A program made the position numbers and the translations under genes. Of a DNA stretch of 64,000 nt, positions 26,301-37,338 are shown piece by piece. Positions within the stretch are counted from its first letter, which is position 1. Every line of letters starts with the position of its first letter. The stretch comes from Nemopilema nomurai (lineage: Eukaryota; Cnidaria; Scyphozoa; Rhizostomeae; Rhizostomatidae): positions 4,550,340 to 4,614,339 of the forward strand of contig ML133420.1 in assembly GCA_003864495.1 (NCBI GenBank), written 5' to 3'. The notes under the pieces were generated by a model. It was not told where the DNA came from. It did not search any database and worked only from the letters and a program-made list of their open reading frames with translations.

Positions 26301-28590
26301 TGAATTGCTGAAGAACTTCAAAATGTATAACACATTGTCCTTTAATGTCTCGAAATATAATTATTACCGGAAAGTAAGTTACATTCCACTATCTGCGTCT
26401 TTTGTAAGGGCGGAAATTCAAGAGCCAATCTCGTTTGAATGTCGTTATCGTCTAAAGGCCTGCAAATCGAGATGGGCGTGCTCCTCCGTTTTGTTGTGTA
26501 ACCGCGAATTCAGGAATGGATGCCATGGAGAAGCCATATTTTAAATTCGAAGCGATTCGTATACAATGATGATGCAAAACATGTGAGTTACGAGTAATTC
26601 TCGTTTGGCGGGAAAAGCCTGTTGAGACACGGTCCGCAACACTACATTGGTGTAACCAACTCGGTCTCAGATGTTCTATTTGGACTGGAGAGTCGTAATA
26701 ATATGTTAAAACATAGAAAGATTTGACAGAATCAATTAAGAAATACACCAGGAGAAAAAGTCGAATGTTTGGATAAGGTTGAAAGGCAAATTGCAAATGA
26801 CGCATTCTATATTGATGCATTAAGCGAAATTTTAAATGCGAAATACAAATTTAATGGTAGTGAGTGAAACAAAGATAGGAAGCTACTGACACGTGTCACC
26901 GAATGACGGTTGTTAAGTGGGCAAGAACCTAGCACAGCGCGATGAAAAAGAAAACCGCTAGAGGCAGGGAGGGATTGCTTGTTATGCATCAAGCGAACTG
27001 CTTCACGCAAGGACAGAATCTAACGAATTTGTATTGGATAATGATGATTAGTGACAATTTTAGTCTCATTAAGAACGGAGACAGAGTTGGCACAACTTTG
27101 GTGGCCCTCGAACACAATATGGGGAATGTTGGTAAGGATGATCTTTTGCATGGCTGAGTCGCGTATATGCGATTAGGGTGGCAGTTAGCAACACACATCG
27201 AAGGTGAATTGGGAGCACGCACGAAGCCTCACTGCAACTTGCTTTGTGGGTGGGAAAGAAGGGCGCGCCACATCAAGTGGCCCTACACAAGACTAATAGC
27301 ATCAGCCATCTTGAAAATGAAAACAACGCCGGCTCGGGCTTCTTCCACAATGCATATCTCTGTGACTTAAAATAAATGTATCCACTCACTATTGTTGTGA
27401 AATGAAACGAATACTGCCTTGCTTATTAATACGTTGAACCGTTTATACTGTTATTTTGACTGTATTTAGAATTTTTTCTCATTTTTAGTGCTTCTAAATC
27501 TAGCAACGGCTTAAAAGCGCCCTTTGTCTTCACTGTAGTTATTTGATTTGTTAATTATAGGAGTCTTACGTTGTTGTTTTGTTTATCTCATCTTATAGGT
27601 GGTCATTTAGTGACATTCAAGTGTTATGTAGGTAGCTAACAATAACTTTGGATGTTAAACTGCAACAAACAATTAAAACTAAAGAGATTAGGCTATTGCC
27701 GTGCCTCTGCCTTGTAAAACATAGTTCACTTGCTGAAACAGCCAAACAGAATCCCTACCTTCTGCAAACCCTGTCCATGGGAAACCTGACACATCGTATC
27801 ACACTCACATGCTCCACTCACTATGCAATGCGCGCGCAGACCATTTTGGTTACGTAATACTAGGGTTAAACCACAACAGTCCCGCGCTCAAAAATGTCAG
27901 TCCAATTCAATCTAGCAATGTTTGAAGCCCATGGTGCGTTCATATCACTGAGTATGGTATCTTGACTTTCGAAGTTAATTGCAGAGAGAATTGCTAATAT
28001 AAGAGCTTTCAAAGTCTGCGGGTCGTTAGGCCTAAGTGGCTCTGGACCACTATGTGCATTGCAATGTTGATGGCGCACCGAAACGAGGCTTCAACTATTA
28101 GCGGTAACTGTTCTTAGTTGGTTGGCTCACTTGCCGCAATTCCTATTGGAATAATTAGAGAAAGTTTGGGGTTATGTAATTATCAAATTCGTTATTGTTT
28201 TTTCATATGATTCTTTGGCAACTACGAAGCAATGTAAGCCGTGGTGATACGTTTCAATATGGCCAGCAGGTCCTATTGTCCCCCGCTGAATTGTCTTAAG
28301 TTTATCAAAACTCCTTCTTGATGTGACTTTAATGACATTGTTTTACATTGTACAGGTCGACCTGGCCTCTATAATATCGATTCAGACCTATGAAAACAGA
28401 TTTCATGGGAAAATCAATTCACATTCGCAGGCAAACTCTCTTCCTTGAATGCGCAGTCAAAATCAGAATCAGTGCGCGCTCAGCTTTAAGAGGGGAGCTG
28501 GCTTCGTGTGTGGCTACTTAGTATTCAAGAGGCTACAATAGGCTCCAGTCTTCTTTTAGTCTGATTAGGAGCCCGATCTTATCTCGGCTT
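20309..28590. other. gene-poor stretch
   Basis: No gene is supported. The best small frames are a 78-codon ATG frame at 24940-25176 (minus; basic, starts MTKNPIYANAIQ, preceded by a possible acceptor) and a plus-strand frame from an ATG near 24070 encoding a basic head followed by a hydrophobic segment (FIISLLLFMYF), like a type II signal anchor. Neither has a recognisable domain. A partial duplication of a taccgatgcaca motif lies near 24738-24772. Confidence 0.4.
25855..25931 (+). repeat. 18-bp tandem repeat, 4 copies
   Basis: Four copies and a partial one of aaaaaagcttttgcctcc. The period is divisible by three, so one minus-strand frame reads a six-residue WRQKLF repeat. No gene context supports translation. 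Confidence 0.9.
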
Positions 28591-28597
28591 AGCGAGC

Positions 28598-28640
28598 ATA
28601 AAATAGTAACGGCGAGGTGCTACTCACTCAGTCCGCCTGA
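28598..28640 (+). promoter_or_regulatory. possible core promoter of the 28782 exon
   Basis: An AT-rich ataaaata lies at 28598-28605. About 25 bases further is an initiator-like ctcactcagtcc near 28623-28634. This spacing fits transcription starting near 28630, giving a 5' leader of about 150 bases before the ATG at 28782. No experimental support is available from the sequence alone. Confidence 0.35.
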
Positions 28641-28781
28641 TTTCATTAGCGCGAGAGGTCGCTGCAGCAATATCGCCGTCACTCCGAAGCAGTCGAACAC
28701 GCTGACCCAGCCAAGAACATACTGCCAGAAAGCATCTTGTAAGCATTCAGAGGCACTGACACCATTACAGAGACCCGCAAT

Positions 28782-28914
28782 ATGTTAAACAGAGCACTAA
28801 GACAACTCACTTCGAGCGTTGCTTCGCAGAGCGTCGCTATGGCAAGGGTACTCTCTCCAACTAGTCAAGGCAGATCTAGAAGATTTTCTGCCAGAGCTCA
28901 AGAACAAATTTGCT
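28782..28914 (+). CDS. first coding exon with mitochondrial presequence
   Basis: ATG at 28782 opens 44 codons ending in phase 1 at a strong donor (TGCT|gtaagt). The peptide starts MLNRALRQLTSSVASQS and continues to RSRRFSARAQEQIC. It has many Arg and Ser residues and no acidic residue before Glu41, as expected of a mitochondrial targeting helix. RRF followed by SA fits the R-X-Phe/Ser site cut by the matrix processing peptidase. No downstream exon was identified with certainty. The exon ends in the same phase as the acyltransferase first exon at 32926-33076, so it could be an alternative first exon of that gene 4 kb further on, or the start of a separate gene. Confidence 0.5.
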
Positions 28915-31057
28915 GTAAGTATTCTCTGACGTTTGATAATTCATGAAGTGAATTTTAATAAATGAATTCGAATTTTGATTAGTGGGTTGTTGTGAAGATG
29001 ATTTGTAGAATTCTAAACAGTTTTCGTCCAAACATAAAGAATTTTGGCAGTCCCAGTAATTTGCCTTGCTATAGAGAAATAGGGTCGAAGTGAGAGGCCA
29101 ACAAGCGCCCTGTGAGGTGATCTCTGCATATTGCCCTTGGTTTCACGGTCATCAAATTACCTTGTTATTATCAACTTCAAACTGGATCATCTTCTAGAAT
29201 ACAATTAAATGGATGAACTTCGCAACGTTGCTTCACAAAGCAAAGAATGTGTCCTGTTCAGTTAAAAAAGTAGCGTTCCCTTTGCACGCATTTGATTGGT
29301 GGAATTATCGTTTGGAAATAGGAGAGCGGCCTTGATATGTGTTTCACCTTGCATCTGTACGCAGAGTGAAAGGCCGGTGAAAATGTACGCTAATTGTACG
29401 TGAAAATGTACGTGAAATATTAATGTGAGCCACAGCAGAGCAGGGAAACGCAAGAATCCGAGAAGCCGTCAACCGCACAAACCTTCGCCATGCAAAATGT
29501 CATTATCTGAATACGTAGTGACGAAATCTATATTAGATGTCATGAGCAAATGACGGAGCTTGCTCAGTGTCCTTATTCAGCCGATGTGCAGAAATAGCGG
29601 CTAAAGGGTTGGTCGTCTGAGTATTATAACAACAGGTTGCTTATCGTGGCTGTGAGGAACATGGCGCCTCGTTCTTCCATTGAGCGTATAACGAGGCTGA
29701 CTCCTACTGTCTATTCATTGGTGCATGGATGGTGGGTAAACAGGCTGCCGTCAGCCCAATCCACGTAGAAACTTCCCCCTAACTACTGTTGCCAGGACCG
29801 TTGTTTTGGGACATCAAATGCAGGTATTGTTAAGTTTGGGAGATCAAATGCGGGTGTTATTAAGTTTTGGGACATCAAATGCGGGTATTATTAAGTTTTG
29901 GGACATCAAATGCGGGTATTATTAAGTTTTGGGAAATCAAATGCTCTCGAGTAAACGGGATATGAGAATTTAGCCTGGACCAACTGTTACGAAAATGCAT
30001 CCAGATACGTAGTGCTAGGGACGAGAAAAAGAATGCCCCATCGGTTTGTAGCCCACATCCGATTAAAGCTATGGTAACATATCACGAACAGCATATGCTA
30101 CACAGCGAGATGCAGTTCCCAGGCCATAACTCTTTCTCTTTTGTCCTTGTTAATTCAACATAAGTTCATGACATCTACTTGGAATACCGTCAGAGCAAAC
30201 GTTTGTCACCTCGAAATTCCTCCTTTACGTCTTATCTCACGTCCAGTTAATGCCATGCGCACTGTCTTGGAGAATGACGCAAACTCCCGCGTGGGCCGTC
30301 ATATTAGCATTTAAAGCCTCTTTGCTTTCCTAAACATGTAGCATTTTACTTTAACTCAGTGAACGATCTCAAAGCAAACTGCCTAGTCCATGTTTGAACT
30401 TTAATTGCAAGTTGATCCTCTATCGAAATTCCGAGTTTGAATCTTCTGATGACACCTGAGCCAAACAATCCCACAGTCCAAGATTTCCTTCACCTCTTGT
30501 TTACCAATTTTTGTTTTTAATCTAAGAGAAATCTCTACATTTCAACGTTCCTCTCGATGGGACTTTTGAAAAATAATTTCTTCAGCTACCTCTCTAGCAT
30601 TCAAAACGTCTTTTAGTCTTCAACAGCGCATGAAAGCGGAAATGTTTTTAAATATCATAGTAGGTTTGGCTTATGACATTCATTGAAAAAATTCTTTCAT
30701 GGGAAAAATTTTCGTCCGTTTGGTTAAGAATCAAGATGTCAAATATTAGCCATATTGCAGCCGTGCTTTTTGAGACTTAGTCTCTTTTCATCAGAGTTCG
30801 AGTCGCGATTGACACATTGCCTGAAAAGAGTGAGATCTTTGGCAGTAGGCTTCTCTCGTGAGAGCATATAGAGGGAGGTTTTGCAATAAGACCTCTAGCA
30901 CTAGATTATCGACATTCTTCCAAAGCAGGTTGATTTAGTCAATGCTCGGTTTGCTCGGTTTTGCTCGATGTCATCAGACAATTTGATTCAAGGCAAAGAA
31001 CGAGCACCTGGCAAACCGACTTGTCAAATTTGATTCATTTAAAAGCCACAGGCTCAA
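28915..31057. other. probable intron or intergenic DNA
   Basis: This follows the donor at 28915. I see no exon with a matching phase-1 acceptor and a convincing reading frame. A 31-bp tandem repeat lies inside it and is listed separately. Confidence 0.4.
29803..29943 (+). repeat. 31-bp minisatellite, about 4.5 copies
   Basis: Tandem copies with core ttgggacatcaaatgcgggt. The first two copies carry substitutions or a one-base indel, and the later ones are nearly identical. Confidence 0.88.
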
Positions 31058-31474
31058 ATGCAACTCTTAAAGCAAGGGCAGTCAATTCCATCAGGTCTAC
31101 GTCATCAGCTTAGAGACGGACTTTTGAATCATGGCTTCTCGGAGGCAAAAGCTTGTCTGCCGGGCGAAATTATTTTCAAACTGCCGGGCGCAACTATTGT
31201 GGAAGTGCAGGGCGCAACTGTTTTCATCATAAAAAATACGATCATCACAAGCGTAAGTGGTCTGGAGGAAGAACACAGAAGGCACCTAATAACGAAGTCG
31301 ATCAACGGAGAGCTGACTCATCGAGATGGAGGACCATCTCAAGGCACATTATCAATACTGCAAAACCCCTGTCACGAAAGCCAAATTTTTCATTCATTTA
31401 ATTTCATTATGAATTCTTTAGGCACGGTGGCCACGTCAGTCAAAGGACTGATTTACAGTTGGCCGTGCAAATAA
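31058..31474 (+). CDS. open frame of 138 codons, unknown and doubtful
   Basis: The frame starts at an ATG and ends at TAA. Near 31157-31228 three 24-base units (core ctgccgggcgcaact) give an eight-residue repeat in the protein (LPGATIVE type). All three plus frames are open across this repeat, so its openness says little. Inside the frame is a strong donor-like gtaagt at about 31252, so the segment may instead be an exon ending there. No known domain. Confidence 0.15.
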   Translation: MQLLKQGQSIPSGLRHQLRDGLLNHGFSEAKACLPGEIIFKLPGATIVEVQGATVFIIKNTIITSVSGLEEEHRRHLITKSINGELTHRDGGPSQGTLSILQNPCHESQIFHSFNFIMNSLGTVATSVKGLIYSWPCK

Positions 31475-31548
31475 ATACAAAACTAAATAGAAAACTAAAT
31501 ACAAAACTACATACAAAACTAAATACAAAACTAAATACAGAACTAAGA
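31474..31548 (+). repeat. 13-bp A-rich tandem repeat
   Basis: About six imperfect copies of aaaactaaataca. A-rich and without visible function. Confidence 0.85.
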
Positions 31549-31756
31549 AAAGCATACGTAGCATCAGGAGGTTTTCATGGAAAGAGGTTTTCTAGGTACA
31601 GGCTGAAAACAGCGTGACAATGTTTATCGATTAATAACCTAAATCATTGCCATTGATCCTGCCGGGTTTCTTTTGCTATTCAGTCCATCATAAAATTCCT
31701 CCCCAATTCACTAATTAGTAGACTTCCTTTTGTTGTTACTGTAAACTTTCGAATGG

Positions 31757-32416
31757 ATGCTTTGTCTCGATAAAAGAAGCAAATTTATGAGATGGCAAGT
31801 CACCCGCTGGGCAAAAAAGGCGTTGCCAAGGTGGTCACTGTTTCTATGCAAGCAGAAAAAGAGACACGAAATGTGTAGGCTGGTCCTGTTCAACGACCAC
31901 AAAAGTCAGGTCTGGTTAATTCTCTCAAAAGTCAGGTCTGGCTTATTTCTCGCAACGTCAGGTCTAGCTTATTTCTCTCAAAAGTTCTGTCTCCTTTACT
32001 TGTCTCAAAAGTCAGGTGCAGCTTATTTCTCTCAAAATTCCAGTCTTTCTTACTTTTCTCTAAAGTTCTGTCTTCTTTACTTGTCTCAAAAGAAAAGTCC
32101 GGTCTTGCTTACTAGTTTCAAAAGTCCGGTCTTGCTTACTAGTTTCAAAAGTCCGATCTTGCTTACTAGTTTCAAAAGTCCGGTCTTGCTTACTAGTTTC
32201 AAAAGTCCGGTCTTGCTTACTAGTTTCAAAAGTCCGGTCTTGCTTACTAGTTTCAGAAGTCCGGTCTTGCTTACTAGTTTCAAAAGTCTGGTCTTGCTTA
32301 CTAGTTTCAGAAGTCCGGTCTTGCTTACTAGTTTCAAAAGTCCGGTCTTGCTTACTAGTTTCAAAAGTTCTGTCTTACTCATCTCCCTCAACAGCCTGGG
32401 TGCAATTTTATTGTAA
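31757..32416 (+). CDS. 219-codon open frame built on a 9-residue repeat, doubtful
   Basis: A true ATG begins a basic, unique 50-residue head (MLCLDKRSKFMRWQ...). The frame then runs through the 27-base satellite at 31901-32380, which translates as a nine-residue repeat (SPVLLTSFK), and ends in TAA. The unit has nine codons, so copies stay in register, and the complementary strand is also open (KTGLLKLVS repeat). No TATA box, splice site or polyadenylation signal ties it to a transcript. I think it is a by-product of the satellite. Confidence 0.15.
   Translation: MLCLDKRSKFMRWQVTRWAKKALPRWSLFLCKQKKRHEMCRLVLFNDHKSQVWLILSKVRSGLFLATSGLAYFSQKFCLLYLSQKSGAAYFSQNSSLSYFSLKFCLLYLSQKKSPVLLTSFKSPVLLTSFKSPILLTSFKSPVLLTSFKSPVLLTSFKSPVLLTSFRSPVLLTSFKSLVLLTSFRSPVLLTSFKSPVLLTSFKSSVLLISLNSLGAILL
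31901..32380 (+). repeat. 27-bp minisatellite, about 17 copies
   Basis: Two zones are seen. 31901-32093 holds diverged units around caggtctggcttatttctct. 32094-32368 holds about ten nearly identical units around gtccggtcttgcttactagt. The gradient suggests recent expansion at the right-hand end. Confidence 0.92.
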
Positions 32417-32841
32417 CGATGGTCTAGGTGCATGTCCGTTGCAATGCGGCTACTAAGCCGCAAACATTCAAGTGGTAATTGTAACGGAAATTAGGCCGCA
32501 ATTTCAACCCGTTCGCCCGTAAGCCGAGTGGCTTCTCAGGGCCCGTCTGTAAAAGGGTCGCGCGCAGCTACCAAGGGAAGTTAACAGTTGTTTGGGATGT
32601 TTGATTTGCGTTGAAACCGTTTTATATTAGCAACTGAAATAGTGTTATACTGTCGAAACCTAATTCATCGTTGTAGGCGATCCCTTTGTTCTCGATAAGG
32701 CGCTTTGCTTTGTCACTGAGATTTCCCATTATTCTTGCGGGATTCTCGATTCTTTCATAACCACGCACAAAGTTGGCAATCACAGGCTAGCCCATTGTTG
32801 GTTTGCTGTGGCCCTGCGAGGACCCTTGACCTCCTAGCCAG

Positions 32842-32915
32842 TATAAAGGGCCGCTTGTCCACGGGCCGCCAGTGGGAAGGCAGTCAGCTGGTGTACGGCA
32901 GTCAGTATGCGGTAG
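32842..32915 (+). promoter_or_regulatory. TATA box and minimal upstream ORF of the acyltransferase gene
   Basis: TATAAAG at 32842-32848 lies 84 bases before the start codon at 32926, so transcription should begin near 32872. The leader would be short and contains one upstream ATG at 32907. Its frame is only ATG CGG TAG, ending 10 bases before the main start codon. Such a minimal upstream frame can hold back or redirect initiation; that effect is inferred. Confidence 0.5.
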
Positions 32916-32925
32916 TGGGTTGACG

Positions 32926-33076
32926 ATGACCAAACGATTATTGCGTCTGCACCAATGCAGAGATATTTACAGCATGGTAAAGAGAAGCTTCGTCAGCCTG
33001 AGCCAAGTGGATGTGGCTAGCGATAAGCCTACTGTCTTCGTACCAGGATTACGAACAGCGAGGAATCCTTCCATCG
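32926..33076 (+). CDS. acyltransferase exon 1 (presequence)
   Basis: Encodes MTKRLLRLHQCRDIYSMVKR and 30 more residues, then one base of a split Val codon before the donor ATCG|gtaatt. Six basic residues and no acidic residue except Asp13 occur in the first 20, which fits a mitochondrial helix. Its phase matches exon 2 exactly. Confidence 0.6.
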
Positions 33077-36000
33077 GTAATTTGCCTCTTTATACTTCTC
33101 TTACTTCTTTTTCAACTCTCTTCCACACTTAACATCAGAGATATGGTCTTGGAAGGGATGTACACTGTAACTTTTCGAGATTTTTCCCGCTTCTGTGCTA
33201 ATTGGAGTCCATAGCCTTTGCATTCCTTTGTGTGATAAGGTTGTCAAACGCACTATGAACATGTTGTCATTATAGCAATATTTGCTTGGATTTAAACCTC
33301 CGTAGTCCGCTCTTAATTGGCTGAACTTTTGGGCGCAGAATACCGTGAATGCCCAGTTTCAGCTATATTCCGCCGAAGTTCGGAGCACCGTACCGAGAGT
33401 ATTCTAATCTGTCGCACATTTCCTATGCAGTTTCGTTGAGCTATTTTTTACAAGCGTTTTATCAGTTCAAAAGATTGTAAGTTATTTCCAGCCTAAGCAA
33501 TGTAGCCACATTTTGTGACTATACTGGAACCAATGGTTGTGTAGCCATTTAAGTGATGCAGCTGTGTAACCACTCGTTGAAGGGCGGGTGTGGTATCTAG
33601 TAAACTGACATTTAAAACATCTAACATGAAGTACTCTAGGTATTTACCATGGAATGTAGTGGCGTTTATGTTAAGCTATAACACTCTTCTTGTATCGCGT
33701 CTTCGCCTTCGAAACCTTTATCACGAGGTCACTAGAATCAGTATTTCGCAGTAAAGACAAAGTAGTGCAATTTCAAGAAATGCAGTTAAGGCTCAAAATT
33801 TAAGAAATGCATTAGGGAGCATTCAAAAATGGTTTTTCGCCTTTTCGCCACACATGTGAAGCATAGATCAATTTTCCGCTCCATTCTTTGAAGCACCTGC
33901 TCCAAGTCAAGCATTGGTCACTTTGAGCTACTGAGGATACTTTGAAGAAATATCTTAGATACTTCTTATTACATCTTAGATCCCTTGATACATAGAACCC
34001 ATTATGAACCGTGCGCCATCATAGCATCAGTCACAGGACATGCGTTTTTCCGCGTAGCTTGCTGTCGCTTCCACGTCGCATCACGTAACAGTGTTGCCCT
34101 AGGACACGGTCTTTTGACCTTCTCTCGCATTCTGTCCTACAATACTGTAATACTACGTGATCCTCCACACTATAGCACTGTCTTCAGGTCAGAAAGCTAC
34201 GACGCAATTCCCTTGTTTGCCAGATTTTTGGGACACCCACTTGCAGAGTTTGTGTGTAGCAAATTTGCACAGGTTGAATAGTTCGAGTAGGTGTCGGGTA
34301 TTGTTTACTTTGCAAACACTAGAAGAAAGGTTCTTGACTTGTTGGACAAAGCTAAAGCCTAAAGCAACTGTCAGGGGTGGACCAGGCACCTTTGCCGCGT
34401 ATGGGTCAAGAGCGCGCCTCTCTCTTGGGTCGTGTCCCAATCAATTCCGTGCACCCAACTTGTCTCACAGTGTACGTGATTCAGGCTCATACCGATCTCA
34501 TCTGTAATGGAACTGTACAGAGCACCTATAGAGCTTTAACAATCAGAAGCCAGTATATAGTCCGATTATTCGCTTTGCTTAGTCATAAGTGCTTTGGAAT
34601 TGATTGAGTTATTTTACGCAGTCGCAAGTAGCATTGACGTGGCTACAAGATTTTACTCGCATGAAGAGCACTTTGCCTGAAAAGATTTTGGTCCAGGCCA
34701 GCCTAGACTCGATTTATAGCATCTCTTCTTGCATACTATTACCGTTGATGAATTTGTGAGTTTATCATACAGGAGCAACGAAAACCACAAAATTGAACTC
34801 AGCTGTAGATTGCTGTATAATGCTGATGTACACTTGACCGTGTAAGCCTCTGTTTTCGTATAAGCGAATCAATTATTTAAGCGGGCTCCAACTACAGGGT
34901 CAATTGCCGGAAGTTTTCTGTGCTTTCGAAGGATCATTTTTGGGTAACTCCTTCACATTGTTAACCTGCATGATGACCACATCATACTTCATCCCTTCCT
35001 GCCTAGTGTCGGGATTTAACCCCGGAAAAGCTCTTGGGCCATGCCCTTTTTACCGCGAGAAGCATTTCCATCCTCCTCCCCAATTTTCCTTACGATTTGC
35101 AAGAATCTCAAGGACCAACTTTCTGAAAAAGTGGGGGGACTACTCACCCCTTTTCTCCTTGTTGCTCCGTCATTGTTCCTGCCTCGCAAATCTTCTGCGG
35201 AGCACCATACAAGACTTCTTGTACTCTGTAGACAATCAGGTCCATTCCACCATGCTCACTAATACATTTAGAGGGTAGTTAATCCAGTTTTCCCTCATTA
35301 TTCCGTGACCCAATGAATTAGTAGATACTACATTATAACTTTGATTTTCTGAATAAAACTGCGCAGTAATTGAAAGAGGCTAAGCCTTATCTCCACTCCT
35401 GTTCTAACATTTATTGGTTTGCGTAAAGAGCATGCTTTTACACCGTGATAATCCAGTGTATTTCCGCCTTTAATAATTTAGCCCACAATTGTTGCTCGGC
35501 TGCAGATCGAACTGTAGACCACCAACAGAAGTTTTGCACTGTATTTCCCACTTCTTTCCAGTTGGTCATGCACTGCTCCGCCTTGAAATTCCACAAACAA
35601 TGCGGGGAAAATCATCGTTTGACCGCAGTTTTAACGAAAGTTTCTGCTTATCTTGAAGCCATTTTACGTGGAAACAACAATTACGTGAAGTATGCTGAGG
35701 TCATGACAGATTTCACAAAACCATGAATTAGGCTGCATTTATCAAAGCTTAAGACATCTGATAAACATTTGTTTGATAAGGCCAAAACATCTCACTGCAT
35801 GCAAACGTTGTATCCATATGTCCTTTTGAGCAGATCTGATCGAAATTCGGGCCTAATGCAAAGCAATATTTGTAATCTCATGATTCGCTTTCTTAAAGTA
35901 CTACATCAATGGCCGATATCAATAACACAATGTTTAATTTTAGTGTTTTTGCTTCTATAGTTCAATCTTACGATGTGCAAGAGGAAAACAATTTGTACAA

Positions 36001-37308
36001 GCCATGGAGAATTCACAAGCTGGTAGAACGGACAGATGTGATCCAGGCTCAATCCTTGATATACGACGTTTACATAAAGGAGATGGGCTGGATGTTTGCT
36101 AAGAACAATCCTACAGGTAAATAATGAACTCGATGTGAATCCTATTTTTCTAGTGCGTCTTTGCTTTACCCATTTCTTTCAAACAATCAAATTCTTATTC
36201 CCATTTCTTATTCATGATAAATCAGTGAAGTGAGTGAGAAGTTTGACTTGTCAAGAAACAATGTTATGCGTGAGAATCTTTGTATAAATAGCAAGGTTGT
36301 TGGTAGACACTAGCTTATGCCTCTCTAAGGTGGTCCAAATTAGGTGTTGCTACATTTTGTAACAAAGCGGGCTTTCTGTCAGATTATGGAGACCCTTGAA
36401 AGTAATTGCCTTTGACATTGTTTTGTAAACATCACTAGTCTCCGGATACAAATTCTCCTTTACAACAATGTGATAAGTTCTTTTTCTTTCAAGAAACTTT
36501 ACCCAAACGTCTTTGCGTTACTATAACTGATTCCTTTGATTTCCTTTACAAACATTGCGTTGTGGGTTTATACGAGATAAGTTTTTAATAGACATTGATA
36601 GATTTATTTAAATTTTGGGTATTCGTGGCAAAAACTGCATGTTTTAGAAAGTTCCATCAATATCTTGCATTAAGCTTTTGAAGCATTTCTTATCTTAAAG
36701 AAAATATGTACGCGTCACATAGATCACTAAAGGTATCTGGTTCAATTTTAGGTTTCAGAATCGAGAAATCTGGCTGTGGAAAGCATTTGCTTACAGACAA
36801 CTTAGAGATGAACTCCAACTGGTTTGGAGTGTTCGAAGGCGACAGAGTTGTTGCTGTTGTACGCAGAGTTAACAAGGATGCAAGTGGCCATCTAGACCTC
36901 ACAAGATACGAGTCAAGCAAGAAGCCTCAAATATCTAGCGTTGTGTCTCCAGGTAGCAGCGAAAATGTTTACGAACTGCAGCGTTGTGCAATCGCCAAAG
37001 AATTCAGGGGAACGAACGTTATCTTGTGTGTTTTTCACTATTTGTTCCTGAATGCAGCTTTGAACAATTATTCTATCGTGGGAACATCTCCTGTTGGCAA
37101 AATGAAGAGCTTTTTGTTATCCACTCTCAGACTGCCTGCCATTGATCACAATTTTTTGTACAGTGAAAACCTTGAAGGGCCCTCAACTGTCTTCCATGCG
37201 TCTGTCGAAGATGGATTTAGAGCGGCAGATATTCTTGAAGAAAAAATTCTCAAAAGGAGGCAGCGGCTGCCTCGAAATCAAGCAGCTTTTCGACAGCAGC
37301 AATACTGA
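32926..37308 (+). CDS. LuxI/FeeM-like N-acyltransferase, three exons, putative mitochondrial targeting
   Basis: Exons 32926-33076, 35961-36116 and 36752-37308 join through two phase-1 introns (2,884 and 635 bases, GT...AG) into 287 residues ending at TGA. Residues 1-50 are basic and may be a mitochondrial presequence. Residues 80-270 resemble the acyltransferase fold of bacterial acyl-homoserine lactone synthases (LuxI) and N-acyl-amino-acid synthases (FeeM). Visible landmarks are LIYDVYIKEMGW near 84-95, FGVFEGDRVVAVVRR near 127-141, the E-x-x-R pair Glu177/Arg180 in YELQRCAIAKEFRG, and VGTSPVGKMKSFLL near 212-225. In LuxI proteins the Arg in the RRV-like strand and the Glu and Arg of E-x-x-R are conserved. 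The Arg usually found before the VY helix (LRY) is Ile here. Family membership is my inference from motif order. Substrate and location are unknown. An alternative start at ATG 35909 would skip exon 1, but that ATG lies inside a good acceptor tract. Confidence 0.7.
33077..35960 (+). other. intron 1 of the acyltransferase gene
   Basis: 2,884 bases between donor and acceptor. The acceptor tract tgtttttgcttctatag is pyrimidine-rich. A 98-codon open frame at 33985-34281 from a non-ATG start ends beside CAG|gttgaa. It could be a cassette exon, but exons 1 and 2 already fit in phase without it. Confidence 0.5.
35961..36116 (+). CDS. acyltransferase exon 2
   Basis: Completes the split Val codon, encodes QSYDVQEENN through AKNNPT, and leaves one base of a Gly codon at the donor CTACAG|gtaaat. 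It holds the first helices of the fold, including the VYIKEMGW segment that in LuxI-type enzymes lines the acyl-chain and nucleotide site. Confidence 0.75.
36752..37308 (+). CDS. acyltransferase exon 3 (core domain, terminal)
   Basis: Begins after ttcaattttag with the rest of the Gly codon, then FRIEKSG. It carries the central strands, the E-x-x-R motif and the C-terminal half of the fold, ending in a basic, glutamine-rich tail and TGA. A polyadenylation signal follows about 295 bases later. Confidence 0.8.
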
Positions 37309-37338
37309 GTGTGAATGTTGCATCCGAATTTAAACAAT

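Noticed and set aside
35909..35960. ATG at 35909 as the start of the acyltransferase
   Set aside because: These 52 bases include a pyrimidine-rich acceptor ending in tag at 35960, and the upstream exon at 32926-33076 joins in phase. It is kept only as an alternative.
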